Of a stretch of 64,000 nt of DNA, positions 42,018 to 51,151 are shown piece by piece (position 1 is the stretch's first letter; the number at the start of each line of letters is the position of its first letter). The notes beneath the pieces were generated by a model that had not been told where the DNA came from, searched no databases, and worked only from the letters and a program-made list of their open reading frames with translations. Source of the DNA: Rhodobacter sp. SY28-1 (GTDB lineage: Bacteria; Pseudomonadota; Alphaproteobacteria; Rhodobacterales; Rhodobacteraceae); assembly GCF_005222785.1 (NCBI RefSeq), contig NZ_STGH01000002.1, positions 868,001 through 932,000 on the forward strand, given 5' to 3'. The translations under genes and the position numbers were made by a program.

Positions 42018-43083
42018 GGTCGGGGTTGCCCTGACTTCGCTGGCCTTGCTGCCCGGATCGGCCAGCGCGGAGAGCTTGCGCATTGCCACCTGGAATGTCG
42101 GGCTGGACCGGACCGGGCCGGGACTTCTGGTGCAGGACCTGGAGCGCGGCGAGGATCCGCAGGTCGCGGCCGTGGTGCGGGTGCTGGTGGCGCTGGATGC
42201 CGATGTGATCCTGCTGACGGCTTTCGACTATGACCGGGGCGGCGTTGCCCTTGGGCTTCTGGCCGACCGGTTGACAGTGGCGGGCGCGCAATACCCGCAT
42301 CGCTTTGCCTTCCGGCCCAATACCGGTATGCAGACCGGGTTCGACGTTGACGGCAACGGCCGTATCGGCGACCCGCGGGATGCGCAGGGCTTTGGCCTCT
42401 TCTCCGGTCAGGGCGGAATGGCGATCCTGTCGCGCCTGCCGGTCGACGCGGACGGGGCGCGGGACTTTTCCGATTTCCTCTGGCGCGACCTGCCCGGTGC
42501 GCTGGTGCCCGACGACATGGACCCCGGACTGGTTGCGGTGCAGCGGCTGGCCACCACCGGGTTCTGGGACGTGCCTTTCATCACCCGGGACGGCCCGTTG
42601 CACCTGTTGGCCTGGCACGCGACGCCGCCGGTCTTTGACGGGCCCGAAGACCGCAACGGCCGCCGCAACCATGACGAGGCAGCGTTCTGGCGGCTGTTCC
42701 TGGAGGGTTCGCTGCCGATGGCGCCTCCGGCCGCGCCCTTTGTCCTTCTGGGCGACGGCAACCTGGACCCGGCGGATGGCGAAGGGCTGCGGGAGGGGAT
42801 TGCGTCCCTGCTGGCGCATCCCGCCCTGCAGGACCCGGGGCCGCGCGGAAGCCATGACAGGGAGGAGCCTGCACACACGGGCGACCCGGCGCTGGACACG
42901 GTGATCTACGACGACCTTGGCGGGTTGCGGCTAGACTATGTGCTGCCGGAGGCGGGGCTGAAGGTGACAGGCTCGGGCGTGCTGTGGCCGCAGGATACCG
43001 GCCCTCTGGCCGCCGACCTGACCCTGGCCTCGCGCCATTTTCCGGTCTGGGTCGACCTGGAGTTGCCGCCCGCGGAACCTTGA
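42001..43083 (+). CDS. Exported endonuclease/exonuclease/phosphatase-fold protein
   Basis: 360 residues. A signal peptide (MTRIFKVGVALTSLALLPGSASA) is followed by an EEP fold: LRIATWNVGLD at the mature N-terminus, LLAWHATPPVFDGPEDRNGRRNHDEAAFW in the middle, FVLLGDGNLDPADGEG and the C-terminal RLDYVLPEAGLKV with SRHFPVWVDL (the D-H motif appears as RHFP). It probably hydrolyses a phosphodiester or phosphomonoester in the periplasm. ATGs at 41983, 41986 and 42001 are possible; 42001 gives the cleanest signal peptide. It overlaps the membrane protein gene. Confidence 0.8.
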   Translation: MTRIFKVGVALTSLALLPGSASAESLRIATWNVGLDRTGPGLLVQDLERGEDPQVAAVVRVLVALDADVILLTAFDYDRGGVALGLLADRLTVAGAQYPHRFAFRPNTGMQTGFDVDGNGRIGDPRDAQGFGLFSGQGGMAILSRLPVDADGARDFSDFLWRDLPGALVPDDMDPGLVAVQRLATTGFWDVPFITRDGPLHLLAWHATPPVFDGPEDRNGRRNHDEAAFWRLFLEGSLPMAPPAAPFVLLGDGNLDPADGEGLREGIASLLAHPALQDPGPRGSHDREEPAHTGDPALDTVIYDDLGGLRLDYVLPEAGLKVTGSGVLWPQDTGPLAADLTLASRHFPVWVDLELPPAEP

Positions 43084-43138
43084 CCCCGCGCGGCGCTTTG
43101 GCTAGGCCCTGCCCGACCCAACACTCGCGGAGCATGTC

Positions 43139-44245
43139 ATGGCCAACCCGTCCCTTTTGATCCTTGCCGGCGACGGCATCGGCCCCGAAGTCATGGCCGA
43201 GGTGAAGAAGATCATCGGCTGGATGGGCGCCAAGCGCGGTGTCCAGTTCGACGTCAGCGAAGACCTGGTCGGCGGCTGTGCCTATGACGTGCATGGCGTG
43301 CCGCTGGCGGATGCGACGATGGCCAAGGCGCAGGAAGTGGACGCGGTTCTGCTGGGTGCCGTGGGCGGGCCGAAGTACGACAAGTTGGACTTTTCCGTCA
43401 AACCGGAGCGGGGCCTTTTGCGCCTGCGCAAGGAGATGGACCTGTTTTCGAACCTGCGCCCGGCGCAGTGCTTTGACGCGCTGGCCGATTTCTCCAGCCT
43501 GAAGAAGGAGGTCGTAGCCGGTCTGGACATCGTGATCGTCCGCGAACTGACCAGCGGAGTCTACTTTGGCGAACCGCGGGGGATCTTCAAGGAAGGCAAC
43601 GAACGCGTTGGGATCAACACCCAGCGCTACACGGAATCGGAAATCGCCCGGGTGGCGAAGTCGGCCTTTGAACTGGCGCGGAAGCGGTCGAACAAGGTCT
43701 GCTCGATGGAGAAGGCCAACGTGATGGAATCGGGCATCCTGTGGCGCGACGTGGTGCAGGAAGTGCACGACCGCGACTATCCGGATGTGGAACTGTCGCA
43801 CATGTATGCCGACAACGGCGCGATGCAGCTGGTGCGCTGGCCCAAGCAGTTCGACGTGATCGTGACGGACAACCTGTTCGGCGACGTGCTGTCCGATTGC
43901 GCGGCGATGCTGACCGGATCGCTGGGGATGCTGCCCTCGGCGTCGCTTGGCGCGCCGATGGCCAATGGCCGCCCGAAGGCGCTGTATGAACCCGTCCACG
44001 GCTCGGCCCCCGACATCGCGGGTCAGGGCAAGGCGAACCCGATCGCCTGCATCCTGTCCTTCGCGATGGCGCTGCGCTATTCGTTCGACATGGGCGAGGA
44101 AGCGACGCGGGTCGAGAAGGCCGTGGAAAAGGTGCTGGCCGATGGTGTCCGCACCGCTGACCTGATGGGCCCGGAGGGCGGCACTCCGGTCTCGACCAGC
44201 CAGATGGGCGACGCGATCCTCGCGGCGCTGGACGCAAGCCTCTGA
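43139..44245 (+). CDS. leuB: 3-isopropylmalate dehydrogenase
   Basis: Oxidises and decarboxylates 3-isopropylmalate with NAD in leucine synthesis. 368 residues, full length. [18 protein letters not shown] opens the Rossmann-like fold; RPAQCFDAL, the metal-binding [17 protein letters not shown] and the NAD-selecting [18 protein letters not shown] are intact. Start ATG 43139 after GCGGAGC. No other leu gene is nearby. Its stop is four bases before the low-GC GT87 gene. Confidence 0.97.
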   Translation: MANPSLLILAGDGIGPEVMAEVKKIIGWMGAKRGVQFDVSEDLVGGCAYDVHGVPLADATMAKAQEVDAVLLGAVGGPKYDKLDFSVKPERGLLRLRKEMDLFSNLRPAQCFDALADFSSLKKEVVAGLDIVIVRELTSGVYFGEPRGIFKEGNERVGINTQRYTESEIARVAKSAFELARKRSNKVCSMEKANVMESGILWRDVVQEVHDRDYPDVELSHMYADNGAMQLVRWPKQFDVIVTDNLFGDVLSDCAAMLTGSLGMLPSASLGAPMANGRPKALYEPVHGSAPDIAGQGKANPIACILSFAMALRYSFDMGEEATRVEKAVEKVLADGVRTADLMGPEGGTPVSTSQMGDAILAALDASL

Positions 44246-44249
44246 CTGC

Positions 44250-45338
44250 ATGGAAGAATGGCTGATCAGCGAGGACTTCGTTAACTACTGGACCGCCTCA
44301 AGGCTATTGCTTGGTGGTCAGGTTCTCGATCTCTACGCTGATCAGGCGACGTACTTCCGGCACCTGACCGATCAGTTTGGTCCGGACTACCCCTGGCGCA
44401 ACTGGAGCTACCCTCCGCACTACCTTCTGCTAGTCTGGCCATTGTCGTTGGTCGGCTATGTTCCCGCGTTTGTGGCTTTCCTGACGACCACTCTGCTTGT
44501 CTACCTTCTGGCACTGCGCGGCTTCGTTGGTTCCGTCAGGCCAGGCATCGTGGCAACCGCTGTTCTGGTCCTGCCCGCCCTCGTGAACAATATCCAGCAT
44601 GCGCAGAATGGCTTCCTGACCTCGGCCCTTATGCTGGGCGGGCTGGCGCTGCGGATGAAGCAGCCCATCCTGGCGGGCATTCTGATTGGCTGCCTTACAA
44701 TCAAGCCACAACTTGGATTGCTGATCCCGCTTTTTCTGGTGATGGAACGACAATGGCGGGTGATCGCCTCGGCCACGGTGACCACAGTTGTGCTGGTGGC
44801 ACTGTCGGGCTGGCTGTTCGGATGGGAAACCTGGACGGGTTATGTAACCGAGACGCTGCCCTACCAATCAAGAGTGATGACTGAGTTCCAAGGCATCTTC
44901 CTTGGGATGATGCCCAGCGTGTTCGGCACAACGCGGGTACTTCAGATTGATCCGGGCCTTGGGTTGACCCTGCATCTCGCGGTGGCCATTCCGGCTTTGG
45001 CCGCTGGTGGCCGAGTGCTGTGGCACTGTCCCGATGCCGAGCTACGCGCTGCGCTGTTGGTCATGACAACGCTGGTCGTTACGCCCTACTGGCTGACCTA
45101 TGACTACGGCATCGCCGCCGGAGCGCTTGTGCTGTGCTACAGCCGGATCGTCGGACAGTCCAAGGCCGCAGATCAGAGGCGCGCCTGTCTGTTCCTTGCC
45201 GCAGTAGTCCCTCTGGTGGCGATTCCGATATGGCTCATCGGGCTGCCGATTGCGCCGCTATTGGTGTTCTTGGGGTACTACGCAGTCCTGAAGACCGCCG
45301 CGGCCTCAGGTTCGCAAGCGATGCCCCGATCATCCTGA
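44250..45338 (+). CDS. GT87-like membrane glycosyltransferase, probably 5'-truncated
   Basis: 362 residues with about nine hydrophobic segments. SEDFVNYWTASRLLLGGQVLDLY and WSYPPHYLLLVWPLSL are typical of GT87/DUF2029 polyprenyl-phosphate-mannose-type transferases, which act on the periplasmic face. In those proteins the D-F-x-x-Y/F-W segment follows a first membrane helix; here it begins at residue 8, so that helix is missing. GC content is about 52-53% in counted lines versus mid-60s around it. It abuts leuB by four bases. Likely a transferred and clipped gene; activity is doubtful. Confidence 0.72.
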   Translation: MEEWLISEDFVNYWTASRLLLGGQVLDLYADQATYFRHLTDQFGPDYPWRNWSYPPHYLLLVWPLSLVGYVPAFVAFLTTTLLVYLLALRGFVGSVRPGIVATAVLVLPALVNNIQHAQNGFLTSALMLGGLALRMKQPILAGILIGCLTIKPQLGLLIPLFLVMERQWRVIASATVTTVVLVALSGWLFGWETWTGYVTETLPYQSRVMTEFQGIFLGMMPSVFGTTRVLQIDPGLGLTLHLAVAIPALAAGGRVLWHCPDAELRAALLVMTTLVVTPYWLTYDYGIAAGALVLCYSRIVGQSKAADQRRACLFLAAVVPLVAIPIWLIGLPIAPLLVFLGYYAVLKTAAASGSQAMPRSS

Positions 45339-45547
45339 GGTCCGCCCGGCGCCGCTTGCGACGCCAGACCGAGACCGGCCTGTTGTTGCCGCCAGCCGTC
45401 GGACCCAAACCTTGTCCAGCTTTGTCAGACAGGCTCTCGTCGCTTTGCCCGCGCTCCTGCTTTTGCCCGATGACGCCCGGCGATGAACTTGCTATGCGTG
45501 CCAGCGCAGCGTGCCCCGTGCCGTCCCAGAGTCACCCGTAACCGATC

Positions 45548-46420
45548 ATGTCGATTCTCACTGGCAATTTCCGGGGCTTGTATCTCGGGCTTCTGGGCTT
45601 TGGCCTGTTCTCGTTGGCCGATGCCACGATCAAATTCCTGGGCGGGACCTACAGCCCGGTGCAGATCGTGGCCTTCGCGGGCCTGTTCACCCTGCCCCTG
45701 ATCGGCCTTCTGTGGCTGAAGGCGCCGGTGCCGCTGCGCCCTGTCCATCCCTGGCTGATGGCGATCCGCACCGCGGCGCTGATCGGCAACGGGCTTCTGG
45801 TCACCTACACCTTCACGGTCATGCCGCTGGCGCAGGCCTATGCGATCTTCTTCACCCTGCCGCTGGTCCTGACGCTGCTGGCCGTGCCGGTCCTGGGCGA
45901 CCGGATCGACCTGATCGCCGGGCTGGCGGTGATCCTGGGCCTCGTCGGCGTCGTCGTGGCGCTGAATCCGGGGCGGGTGGAGTTCGACATCGGCCATCTT
46001 GCCGCGGTCGGCGGGGTGATCCTCGCCGCCGTCCACTATCTGATCGTCCGCAAGACCGGCGGGGCCGAGGCGAATGTGCCGATGCTGCTGTATCCGGTGC
46101 TGGGGCAGACGGTGTCGGCCTTCCTGCTGCTGCCGGGCCGCTATGTGCCGATGCCGATGGCCGATCTGGCCACGGTCGCCGGTCTGTCGCTGGCGGGGTT
46201 CTGCGGCACGCTGATGATCTTCGCGGCCTATCGCGCCGCGGCCCCGATCATCGTTGCGCCCACACAATATTCCCAGATCGCCTGGGCCGCCCTGTTCGGA
46301 GCCCTCTTATTCGGCGAGCCGATGACCTGGCACGCGGCCGTCGGCATGGCGATCATCGCGGCGGCCGGCTTCATGGTCGTTGCCCGGCAGGACCGGCACC
46401 TGCCCGCCCAAACCGAGTGA
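45548..46420 (+). CDS. DMT superfamily exporter (EamA)
   Basis: Inner-membrane carrier of 290 residues with two EamA repeats. GLLGFGLFSLADATIKFLGG and PIIVAPTQYSQIAWAALFG closely match the tandem neighbour at 46531 (DVVVKYLGG and AIIVAPMQYSQILWAALYG), so the pair arose by duplication. Start ATG 45548. The 209 bases upstream (45339-45547), after the GT87 gene, contain no gene I can support. Substrate unknown. Confidence 0.88.
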   Translation: MSILTGNFRGLYLGLLGFGLFSLADATIKFLGGTYSPVQIVAFAGLFTLPLIGLLWLKAPVPLRPVHPWLMAIRTAALIGNGLLVTYTFTVMPLAQAYAIFFTLPLVLTLLAVPVLGDRIDLIAGLAVILGLVGVVVALNPGRVEFDIGHLAAVGGVILAAVHYLIVRKTGGAEANVPMLLYPVLGQTVSAFLLLPGRYVPMPMADLATVAGLSLAGFCGTLMIFAAYRAAAPIIVAPTQYSQIAWAALFGALLFGEPMTWHAAVGMAIIAAAGFMVVARQDRHLPAQTE

Positions 46421-46530
46421 CCGGGCCCGAAAGCGCGCCTCCCGGCCCTTGCACTTGCCCTGGTTTCGGGCGACAGTGCTGGCGCTAACAGGGTGCTTCG
46501 ACAAGTGCCCAAAGCTTCGGAAAACTCACG

Positions 46531-47496
46531 ATGTCCCCCACCCTGCGCGGAGCGCTTCTGTCGCTGGCCGCTTTCGCGTTCTATGCCACCCACGACGTCG
46601 TGGTGAAGTATCTGGGTGGTCACTATTCCTCGTTCCAGACGATGTTCTTTGCGGGCCTGATGAGCTTTCCGCTGATCACGATCCTGCTCTTGTCCGACCG
46701 GCGCGACGGCACGCTGATCCCCCGGCATCCCTGGTGGACGGCGATCCGCACTGTCAGCGCGGTGGTGACCGGGGCGATGGGGTTCTATGCCTTTTCCGTC
46801 CTGCCGATGGCGACCTGCTATGCGATCTTCTTCGCGATGCCGCTGTTCATCACCCTGATGGCGATCCCGATGCTGGGCGAGAAGGTCGGCCTGCGCCGGG
46901 GCATTGCGGTCATCGTGGGCCTTCTGGGCGTCATCATCGTCCTGCGCCCCGGCAGCGGCGATGGCTTTTCGCTGGGCCATCTGGCGGCGCTGGGGGCGGC
47001 CACGACGGGGTCGCTGAGTTCGATCATTGTGCGCAAGATCGGGCGGGATGAGCGGTCGGTCGTCCTGATGCTGTATCCGATGGTCCTGACCTTCATCACC
47101 ACCGGCGCGCTGATGCCCTTTGTCTACCAGCCCATGCCGGTGCAGGACCTGTCGCTGACCGCGGTAATGGCTGTTCTTGGCACCCTTGGCGCGCTTGCCA
47201 GCATTGCCGCCTATCGCATCGCCCCGGCAATCATCGTGGCCCCGATGCAGTATTCCCAGATCCTTTGGGCCGCACTTTATGGCTGGCTGTTCTTTGACGA
47301 ATCCGTCGACCTCTACACCGGCGTCGGCTCGGCCGTCATCATCGCCTCGGGGATCTACATCGTACTGCGCGAAAGCACTCCGACGATCAGCCAGAACCGC
47401 CCGGTGCTGGAAAACCGGTCGCGCTGGGAGATCGGTACCTTCCCGAGGATTTCAACCTGGCTGAAGCGGGGCGAAAGGGGTGGCGATCAGGCGTGA
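46531..47496 (+). CDS. DMT superfamily exporter (EamA), tandem paralogue
   Basis: Inner-membrane carrier of 321 residues, about 30 longer than its tandem paralogue because of a charged C-terminal tail (about 285-321, ending WLKRGERGGDQA). Shared features include FYAFSVLPMATCYAIFFAMP and APMQYSQILWAALYGWLFF. Start ATG 46531 after a 110-base gap. It ends 47 bases before tRNA-Pro. Substrate unknown. Confidence 0.88.
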   Translation: MSPTLRGALLSLAAFAFYATHDVVVKYLGGHYSSFQTMFFAGLMSFPLITILLLSDRRDGTLIPRHPWWTAIRTVSAVVTGAMGFYAFSVLPMATCYAIFFAMPLFITLMAIPMLGEKVGLRRGIAVIVGLLGVIIVLRPGSGDGFSLGHLAALGAATTGSLSSIIVRKIGRDERSVVLMLYPMVLTFITTGALMPFVYQPMPVQDLSLTAVMAVLGTLGALASIAAYRIAPAIIVAPMQYSQILWAALYGWLFFDESVDLYTGVGSAVIIASGIYIVLRESTPTISQNRPVLENRSRWEIGTFPRISTWLKRGERGGDQA

Positions 47497-47543
47497 GGCC
47501 TCTTGCCAAAGCCGGGCGGACGGGATAACCCGCAGCCCACGGT

Positions 47544-47620
47544 CGGAGCGTAGCGCAGTCTGGTAGCGCACCTGCTTCGGGAGCAGGGGGTCGGAGGTTC
47601 GAATCCTCTCGCTCCGACCA
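47544..47620 (+). tRNA. tRNA-Pro(CGG)
   Basis: 77 bases including encoded CCA. Acceptor CGGAGCG (47544-47550) pairs with CGCTCCG (47610-47616), with A then CCA at the end. The anticodon stem CCTGC/GCAGG encloses the loop TTCGGGA with anticodon CGG at 47578-47580. The T-loop GGTTCGAATCC is standard. It reads the common proline codon CCG. Confidence 0.96.
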
Positions 47621-47636
47621 AATTCCCGAAATCTCG

Positions 47637-48542
47637 TCAGCGCGAACGGTTGGCCCAGGCCTTGGCGATATAGGTCGCGGTCATCAGGTCCAGATGCGCG
47701 CCGCCGCCGTTCTTGGCGACGGTGATCTCGTCATCGGATCGGCGGGCGTAAAGGCCCGGATCATCGTAGAAATCGGCGATGACGTCGGCTTCGGTGATCG
47801 CGCCCGAGGCGATGGGGTCTATAAGTTCGCCGATGTGGTGGACGGTCGTGGCGCGGGCGTCGACGAAGATACGTGCGCGGGACATGGCGCGGTCGTCGAC
47901 CTCGCGCATGGCGGGGGTGTAGGCGCCGATCAGGTCGAGGTGCTGGCCGGGCTGTAGCCAGTCGCCCTTGATGACCGGAGAGGTTGCCATCGTTGCGCAG
48001 CAGATCACATCGGCGGATTTGACGGCCGTTTCCAGGTCGTCGGCGACCGGCAGACCCATCGCCTCGGCCGTGGCGCGGGTGCGGCTCCAGATGGTGAAGC
48101 GGGCCTCGGGGAAGGCGCTGGAATAGGCGCTGACCATGTTTCGCGCGACGGTGCCCGCGCCCACCAGGAGGAAGTTCCGCGACCCCTTCCTGGCGAGGCG
48201 GGTGGCGGACAGGAGGCTGTCACCGGCGGTCTTCCACTTGGTCACCATGTGGAAGTCGAGAAGGGCCGTCAGTTCCCCGGTCACGTCGTCGAAGAGGTTG
48301 ACGATCCCATTGATCGTGGGTTTGCCGCGCGCTGCGTTGCCGGGGACGATGGTGCCGATCTTGACCAGCGCGCCCAGCCCGTCGATCCAGGCGCCTCGGT
48401 CCAGAAGTGTGTCCACGCCGCGATACAGAAGAAGGTCGGCGATCTCGGCCCTGGGCAGGCGGTGGCCGGCCTCAAGTGCTGCGGTCAGGCCCGCCCAGGT
48501 CAGATGGGCCTCAGCCTCCAGCGGGATCATCTCGACGGTCAT
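47637..48542 (-). CDS. Ornithine cyclodeaminase / mu-crystallin family protein
   Basis: NAD(P)-dependent enzyme of 301 residues. Rossmann motif GAGTVARNM near 127-135, preceded by [23 protein letters not shown] and followed by [15 protein letters not shown]. The family includes ornithine cyclodeaminase, alanine dehydrogenase and delta-1-pyrroline-2-carboxylate reductase. The last would use the product of the 3-hydroxyproline-type dehydratase at 19065, but the two are 27 kb apart, so the link is inference. Start ATG 48542 overlaps the HAD stop (ATGA). Confidence 0.85.
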   Translation of the reverse strand: MTVEMIPLEAEAHLTWAGLTAALEAGHRLPRAEIADLLLYRGVDTLLDRGAWIDGLGALVKIGTIVPGNAARGKPTINGIVNLFDDVTGELTALLDFHMVTKWKTAGDSLLSATRLARKGSRNFLLVGAGTVARNMVSAYSSAFPEARFTIWSRTRATAEAMGLPVADDLETAVKSADVICCATMATSPVIKGDWLQPGQHLDLIGAYTPAMREVDDRAMSRARIFVDARATTVHHIGELIDPIASGAITEADVIADFYDDPGLYARRSDDEITVAKNGGGAHLDLMTATYIAKAWANRSR

Positions 48543-49162
48543 AGTCCGGCCTCTTCGTTGGTCAGAAGTCCCTCGGCCACCAGGCGCGCGGCCCAGCCTT
48601 GCCAGCTTTCGAACTGATGCGTGCGCCAGCCCCGGCGGGCGGCGGCCACGATGTTTTCGGCCTTGTCATCGGCGAAGATCAGGCGGTCGGGGGGCAAGCC
48701 GCAATCCTCCTCGACCGCCTGGTAGATGCGGGGGTCGGGCTTGGAGACCTTGAGGCGGCCCGAGACATACTCCCGGTCGAACTCGCCCAGGAAATCCAGT
48801 TTGTCACGGGCTTCCTCGTAGGAATAGCTGCCGAAGTTGGTCAGGCAGAAGACCGGCACGCCCTTTTGCCGCAGGGCTCGGAGGAGGGCGATGGAGCCTT
48901 CGATCCGGGGGCTCGCCAGGTCGATCCAGCGGTCGTACCACATGCGGACCTCAGGGGCCCAGTCGGGGTGGCGGTCGGCCCAGTCGTAGATCGTCTCGCG
49001 GAACAGGGCGCCGTCATCGACCAGCGCGTTCATGTGGTGGAGGTCGACCTCGGCAAAGAGCCGTTTGCGCCGGTCCTCGCCCAGAACGCGGTCGTAGAAG
49101 GCTTCGGGCTGCCAACGGGTCAGGACGTTGCCGATGTCGAAGATCACTGCCTCAGGCTGCAT
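48539..49162 (-). CDS. HAD family hydrolase (subfamily IA)
   Basis: 207-residue phosphatase-type protein. Motif I reads AVIFDIGNVLTRW; the usual second Asp of D-x-D is replaced by Gly (DIG), as in YihX-like HAD phosphatases. Motif II is FCLTNFGSYS, motif III includes the Lys of LKVSKPDPRIY, and motif IV is LIFADDKAENI. The substrate is probably a sugar phosphate or nucleotide, not determined. Start ATG 49162 overlaps the upstream DMT gene by 11 bases, and its stop overlaps the cyclodeaminase-like start: a coupled three-gene operon. Confidence 0.88.
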   Translation of the reverse strand: MQPEAVIFDIGNVLTRWQPEAFYDRVLGEDRRKRLFAEVDLHHMNALVDDGALFRETIYDWADRHPDWAPEVRMWYDRWIDLASPRIEGSIALLRALRQKGVPVFCLTNFGSYSYEEARDKLDFLGEFDREYVSGRLKVSKPDPRIYQAVEEDCGLPPDRLIFADDKAENIVAAARRGWRTHQFESWQGWAARLVAEGLLTNEEAGL

Positions 49163-50087
49163 CCGTTTCCCGTTTCCGCACCGTTTCGCGCCAGATCACA
49201 TAAAGGCCCGAGCCGCAGATGAGCGCAATCCCTACCCAGGACACGGCATCGGGGAAGGTGCCGAAGACGACGAGGCCCCAGAGGATGGCGAGCGGCATGC
49301 CGACATATTCGAAGGGAGCGATCAGCCCGGCCTCGATCGTGCGGTAGGCTTGGGTGACCATCAGCCCGCCGATGCCCACCGACAGTCCGGTGGCCAGGAA
49401 GACCGGCCAATCTGCCATGGGCGGCCAGATCCAGGGGCGGAACAGGAAGGCCCAAAGCTCGCTTTCGGTGGCAAGGTGCCCGTCGCCGACCCAGAGGCCC
49501 ATGCACAGGCTGACCACGATGAACCCGGCCTGAACGTAGAAGGACAGGGTCATCGCGCTTTCGGTGCCGCCCATGTGGCGGGCCAGAAGGTTGCCTGAGG
49601 CGTAGAGCACGGCCGAGATCAGCACGAGGAGCGCGGCAGGCTGGATCACCCCGGCGCCGGGACGCAGCATGACGATGACGCCCAGCATGCCCACGATAAC
49701 GGCCGCCCAACGGCGCGGGCCGACCTTTTCCTGCAGGAAGACGATGGAAAGGAGCGTGACCACGATCGGGCTGACATAGGCCACAGCGACGGCATCGGCC
49801 AAGGGCATCGCGGCCAGGCCGACGAAGAAGGTCACGTTCGACACCATGACGATCAGGACACGCGCCAGATGGGTGACCGGTCGGCTGGTGGCGATCTGGC
49901 TGAACCCGCGCTCGGACACCCCAATGACCGTCAGGATGAAGGCCATGGCGACGAAGGCGCGGATCAGGATCACCTGGTGCAGCGCATAGCCGTCCGAGAG
50001 GAACTTGATCGAGACATCGTTGATCGAAAAGATCAGCGTGCCGCCGATGGCGAACAGGATGCCGGTCAGGGCTGGGGAACGTGCCAT
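49152..50087 (-). CDS. DMT superfamily exporter (EamA)
   Basis: Inner-membrane carrier of 311 residues with ten helices in two EamA repeats (MPLADAVAVAYVSPIVVTLLS and IEAGLIAPFEYVGMPLAILWG). Start ATG 50087. It leads the operon DMT - HAD - cyclodeaminase-like, with overlaps at both junctions, so its substrate may be related to those enzymes, for example an amino acid or a phosphate-ester product. Tail WRETVRKRETDAA is cytoplasmic. Confidence 0.87.
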   Translation of the reverse strand: MARSPALTGILFAIGGTLIFSINDVSIKFLSDGYALHQVILIRAFVAMAFILTVIGVSERGFSQIATSRPVTHLARVLIVMVSNVTFFVGLAAMPLADAVAVAYVSPIVVTLLSIVFLQEKVGPRRWAAVIVGMLGVIVMLRPGAGVIQPAALLVLISAVLYASGNLLARHMGGTESAMTLSFYVQAGFIVVSLCMGLWVGDGHLATESELWAFLFRPWIWPPMADWPVFLATGLSVGIGGLMVTQAYRTIEAGLIAPFEYVGMPLAILWGLVVFGTFPDAVSWVGIALICGSGLYVIWRETVRKRETDAA

Positions 50088-50164
50088 GCGGGCAGAGAAG
50101 CGGGGCGCCCTGGTTCCGTCTGTCCTGCCTGCGACATCAGGTGGCGCGGGCAGGCAGGGATGTC

Positions 50165-50491
50165 TCAGGGGTTGGTGGCCGGGGCGTCGGGGGCCGGGGC
50201 CTCGGTCGCGTCAGGGGCCGGTGCCTCGGTTGCGGGCGCTTCAGCAGGCGCTTCGGTCGGAGTTGCTGCAGCAGCGGCTGCGTCGGCGTCGGCAGCCATC
50301 TTTTCCAGTTGCGCCTGCAGGTCGGCCACCTGCTTTTCCAGCGCGGCCTTCTCGCCCTCCATCGTCACCAGTGCGGCTTCGGTCGCCTCAAGCCCGGCCT
50401 GGAGGGACGTCACCTTCTGGCTGGACTGGTAGGCGTAGAAGCCGAGGATGGCGAGCGACGCTATCACGATGGCCAGGACAAGGTTCTTCAT
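50165..50491 (-). CDS. Membrane-anchored coiled-coil protein with Ala/Pro/Glu tail
   Basis: 108-residue protein not matched to a family. Start ATG 50491 after GGAGAGTTGCG. One N-terminal helix (NLVLAIVIASLAILGFYAY) anchors it in the inner membrane; residues about 25-67 form a heptad-rich coiled coil (LQAGLEATEAALVTMEGEKA and onward); the tail is repeats of (A)TEAPAPDA. The layout suggests a periplasmic spacer or a scaffold. Alone between the DMT operon and the CAP gene, with its own ribosome site. Confidence 0.65.
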   Translation of the reverse strand: MKNLVLAIVIASLAILGFYAYQSSQKVTSLQAGLEATEAALVTMEGEKAALEKQVADLQAQLEKMAADADAAAAAATPTEAPAEAPATEAPAPDATEAPAPDAPATNP

Positions 50492-50665
50492 CCGCAACTC
50501 TCCAGATCGGCGCTTTGTGGCGCACCTGACCACATGCGCCTTCGCCGCACAAGCGCGTTGGCTGGGCAGGATGGGGTCTGGGGTGGAGAGGACGGCGTCA
50601 ACAGAACCTGGCCGCCCACAGCCAAGCCCTTGAAAAGACTGACGTGTGGAATCCGTTCGCGCCGG

Positions 50666-51151
50666 TCAGGCGGGATCGGCGAAGACCTGGACCCAGTAGT
50701 AGCGCAGCGCCGCGCGGTTGCCGCGGATCGGGCGGTCGTCGGCCTGGTAGACCAGTGCGATCCCGGTCTCTTGCATCCGGCAGTTCAGGATGTTGCGGCG
50801 GTGGCCCGAGCTTTGCAGCCAGCCGCGCACCACCTCGCCCGCCGATTTCTGGCCCGCCGCGATGTTTTCTGCAGCCGACCGGAAACTGTAGCCCTGCCGC
50901 TTGATCCGCGAGGACATCCGGCTGCCGTCCTTGCCGGAATGGCCGAAGAAGTTCTGCTCGGCCATCGCGCGCGCATGGGACTTCGCCGCCGCCATCAGTT
51001 TCGGATTGACCCGCAGGGGACCGCAGCCCGCCTTGGCCCGGGCTGCGTTGATTGCCGACAGGACAGAGTCGGCGGGACTTGCGCTGACGGGTGGGGCCAG
51101 AGCCAGCGAGAAGGCAACGAGGAGGGCGCTAGGCCAGGAAAGCCTGGGCAT
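50666..51151 (-). CDS. CAP/SCP domain exported protein
   Basis: 161 residues. Signal peptide (MPRLSWPSALLVAFSLALAPPVSA), then a CAP domain: SAINAARAKAGCGPLRVNPKL, AAAKSHARAMAEQNFFGHSGKDG, ENIAAGQKSAGEVVRGWLQSSGHRRNIL. His and Glu of the CAP cavity are present. YkwD/SCP-like proteins are exported and of uncertain activity. Start at ATG 51151, which overlaps the end of fghA by 23 bases; ATG 51163 is also in frame. No ribosome site, consistent with coupling to fghA translation. Confidence 0.85.
   Translation of the reverse strand: MPRLSWPSALLVAFSLALAPPVSASPADSVLSAINAARAKAGCGPLRVNPKLMAAAKSHARAMAEQNFFGHSGKDGSRMSSRIKRQGYSFRSAAENIAAGQKSAGEVVRGWLQSSGHRRNILNCRMQETGIALVYQADDRPIRGNRAALRYYWVQVFADPA

Noticed and set aside
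45339-45547. Gene or RNA between the GT87 gene and the DMT pair
   Set aside because: Open frames here are short and overlap real genes in other phases; no structure or ribosome site convinced me.
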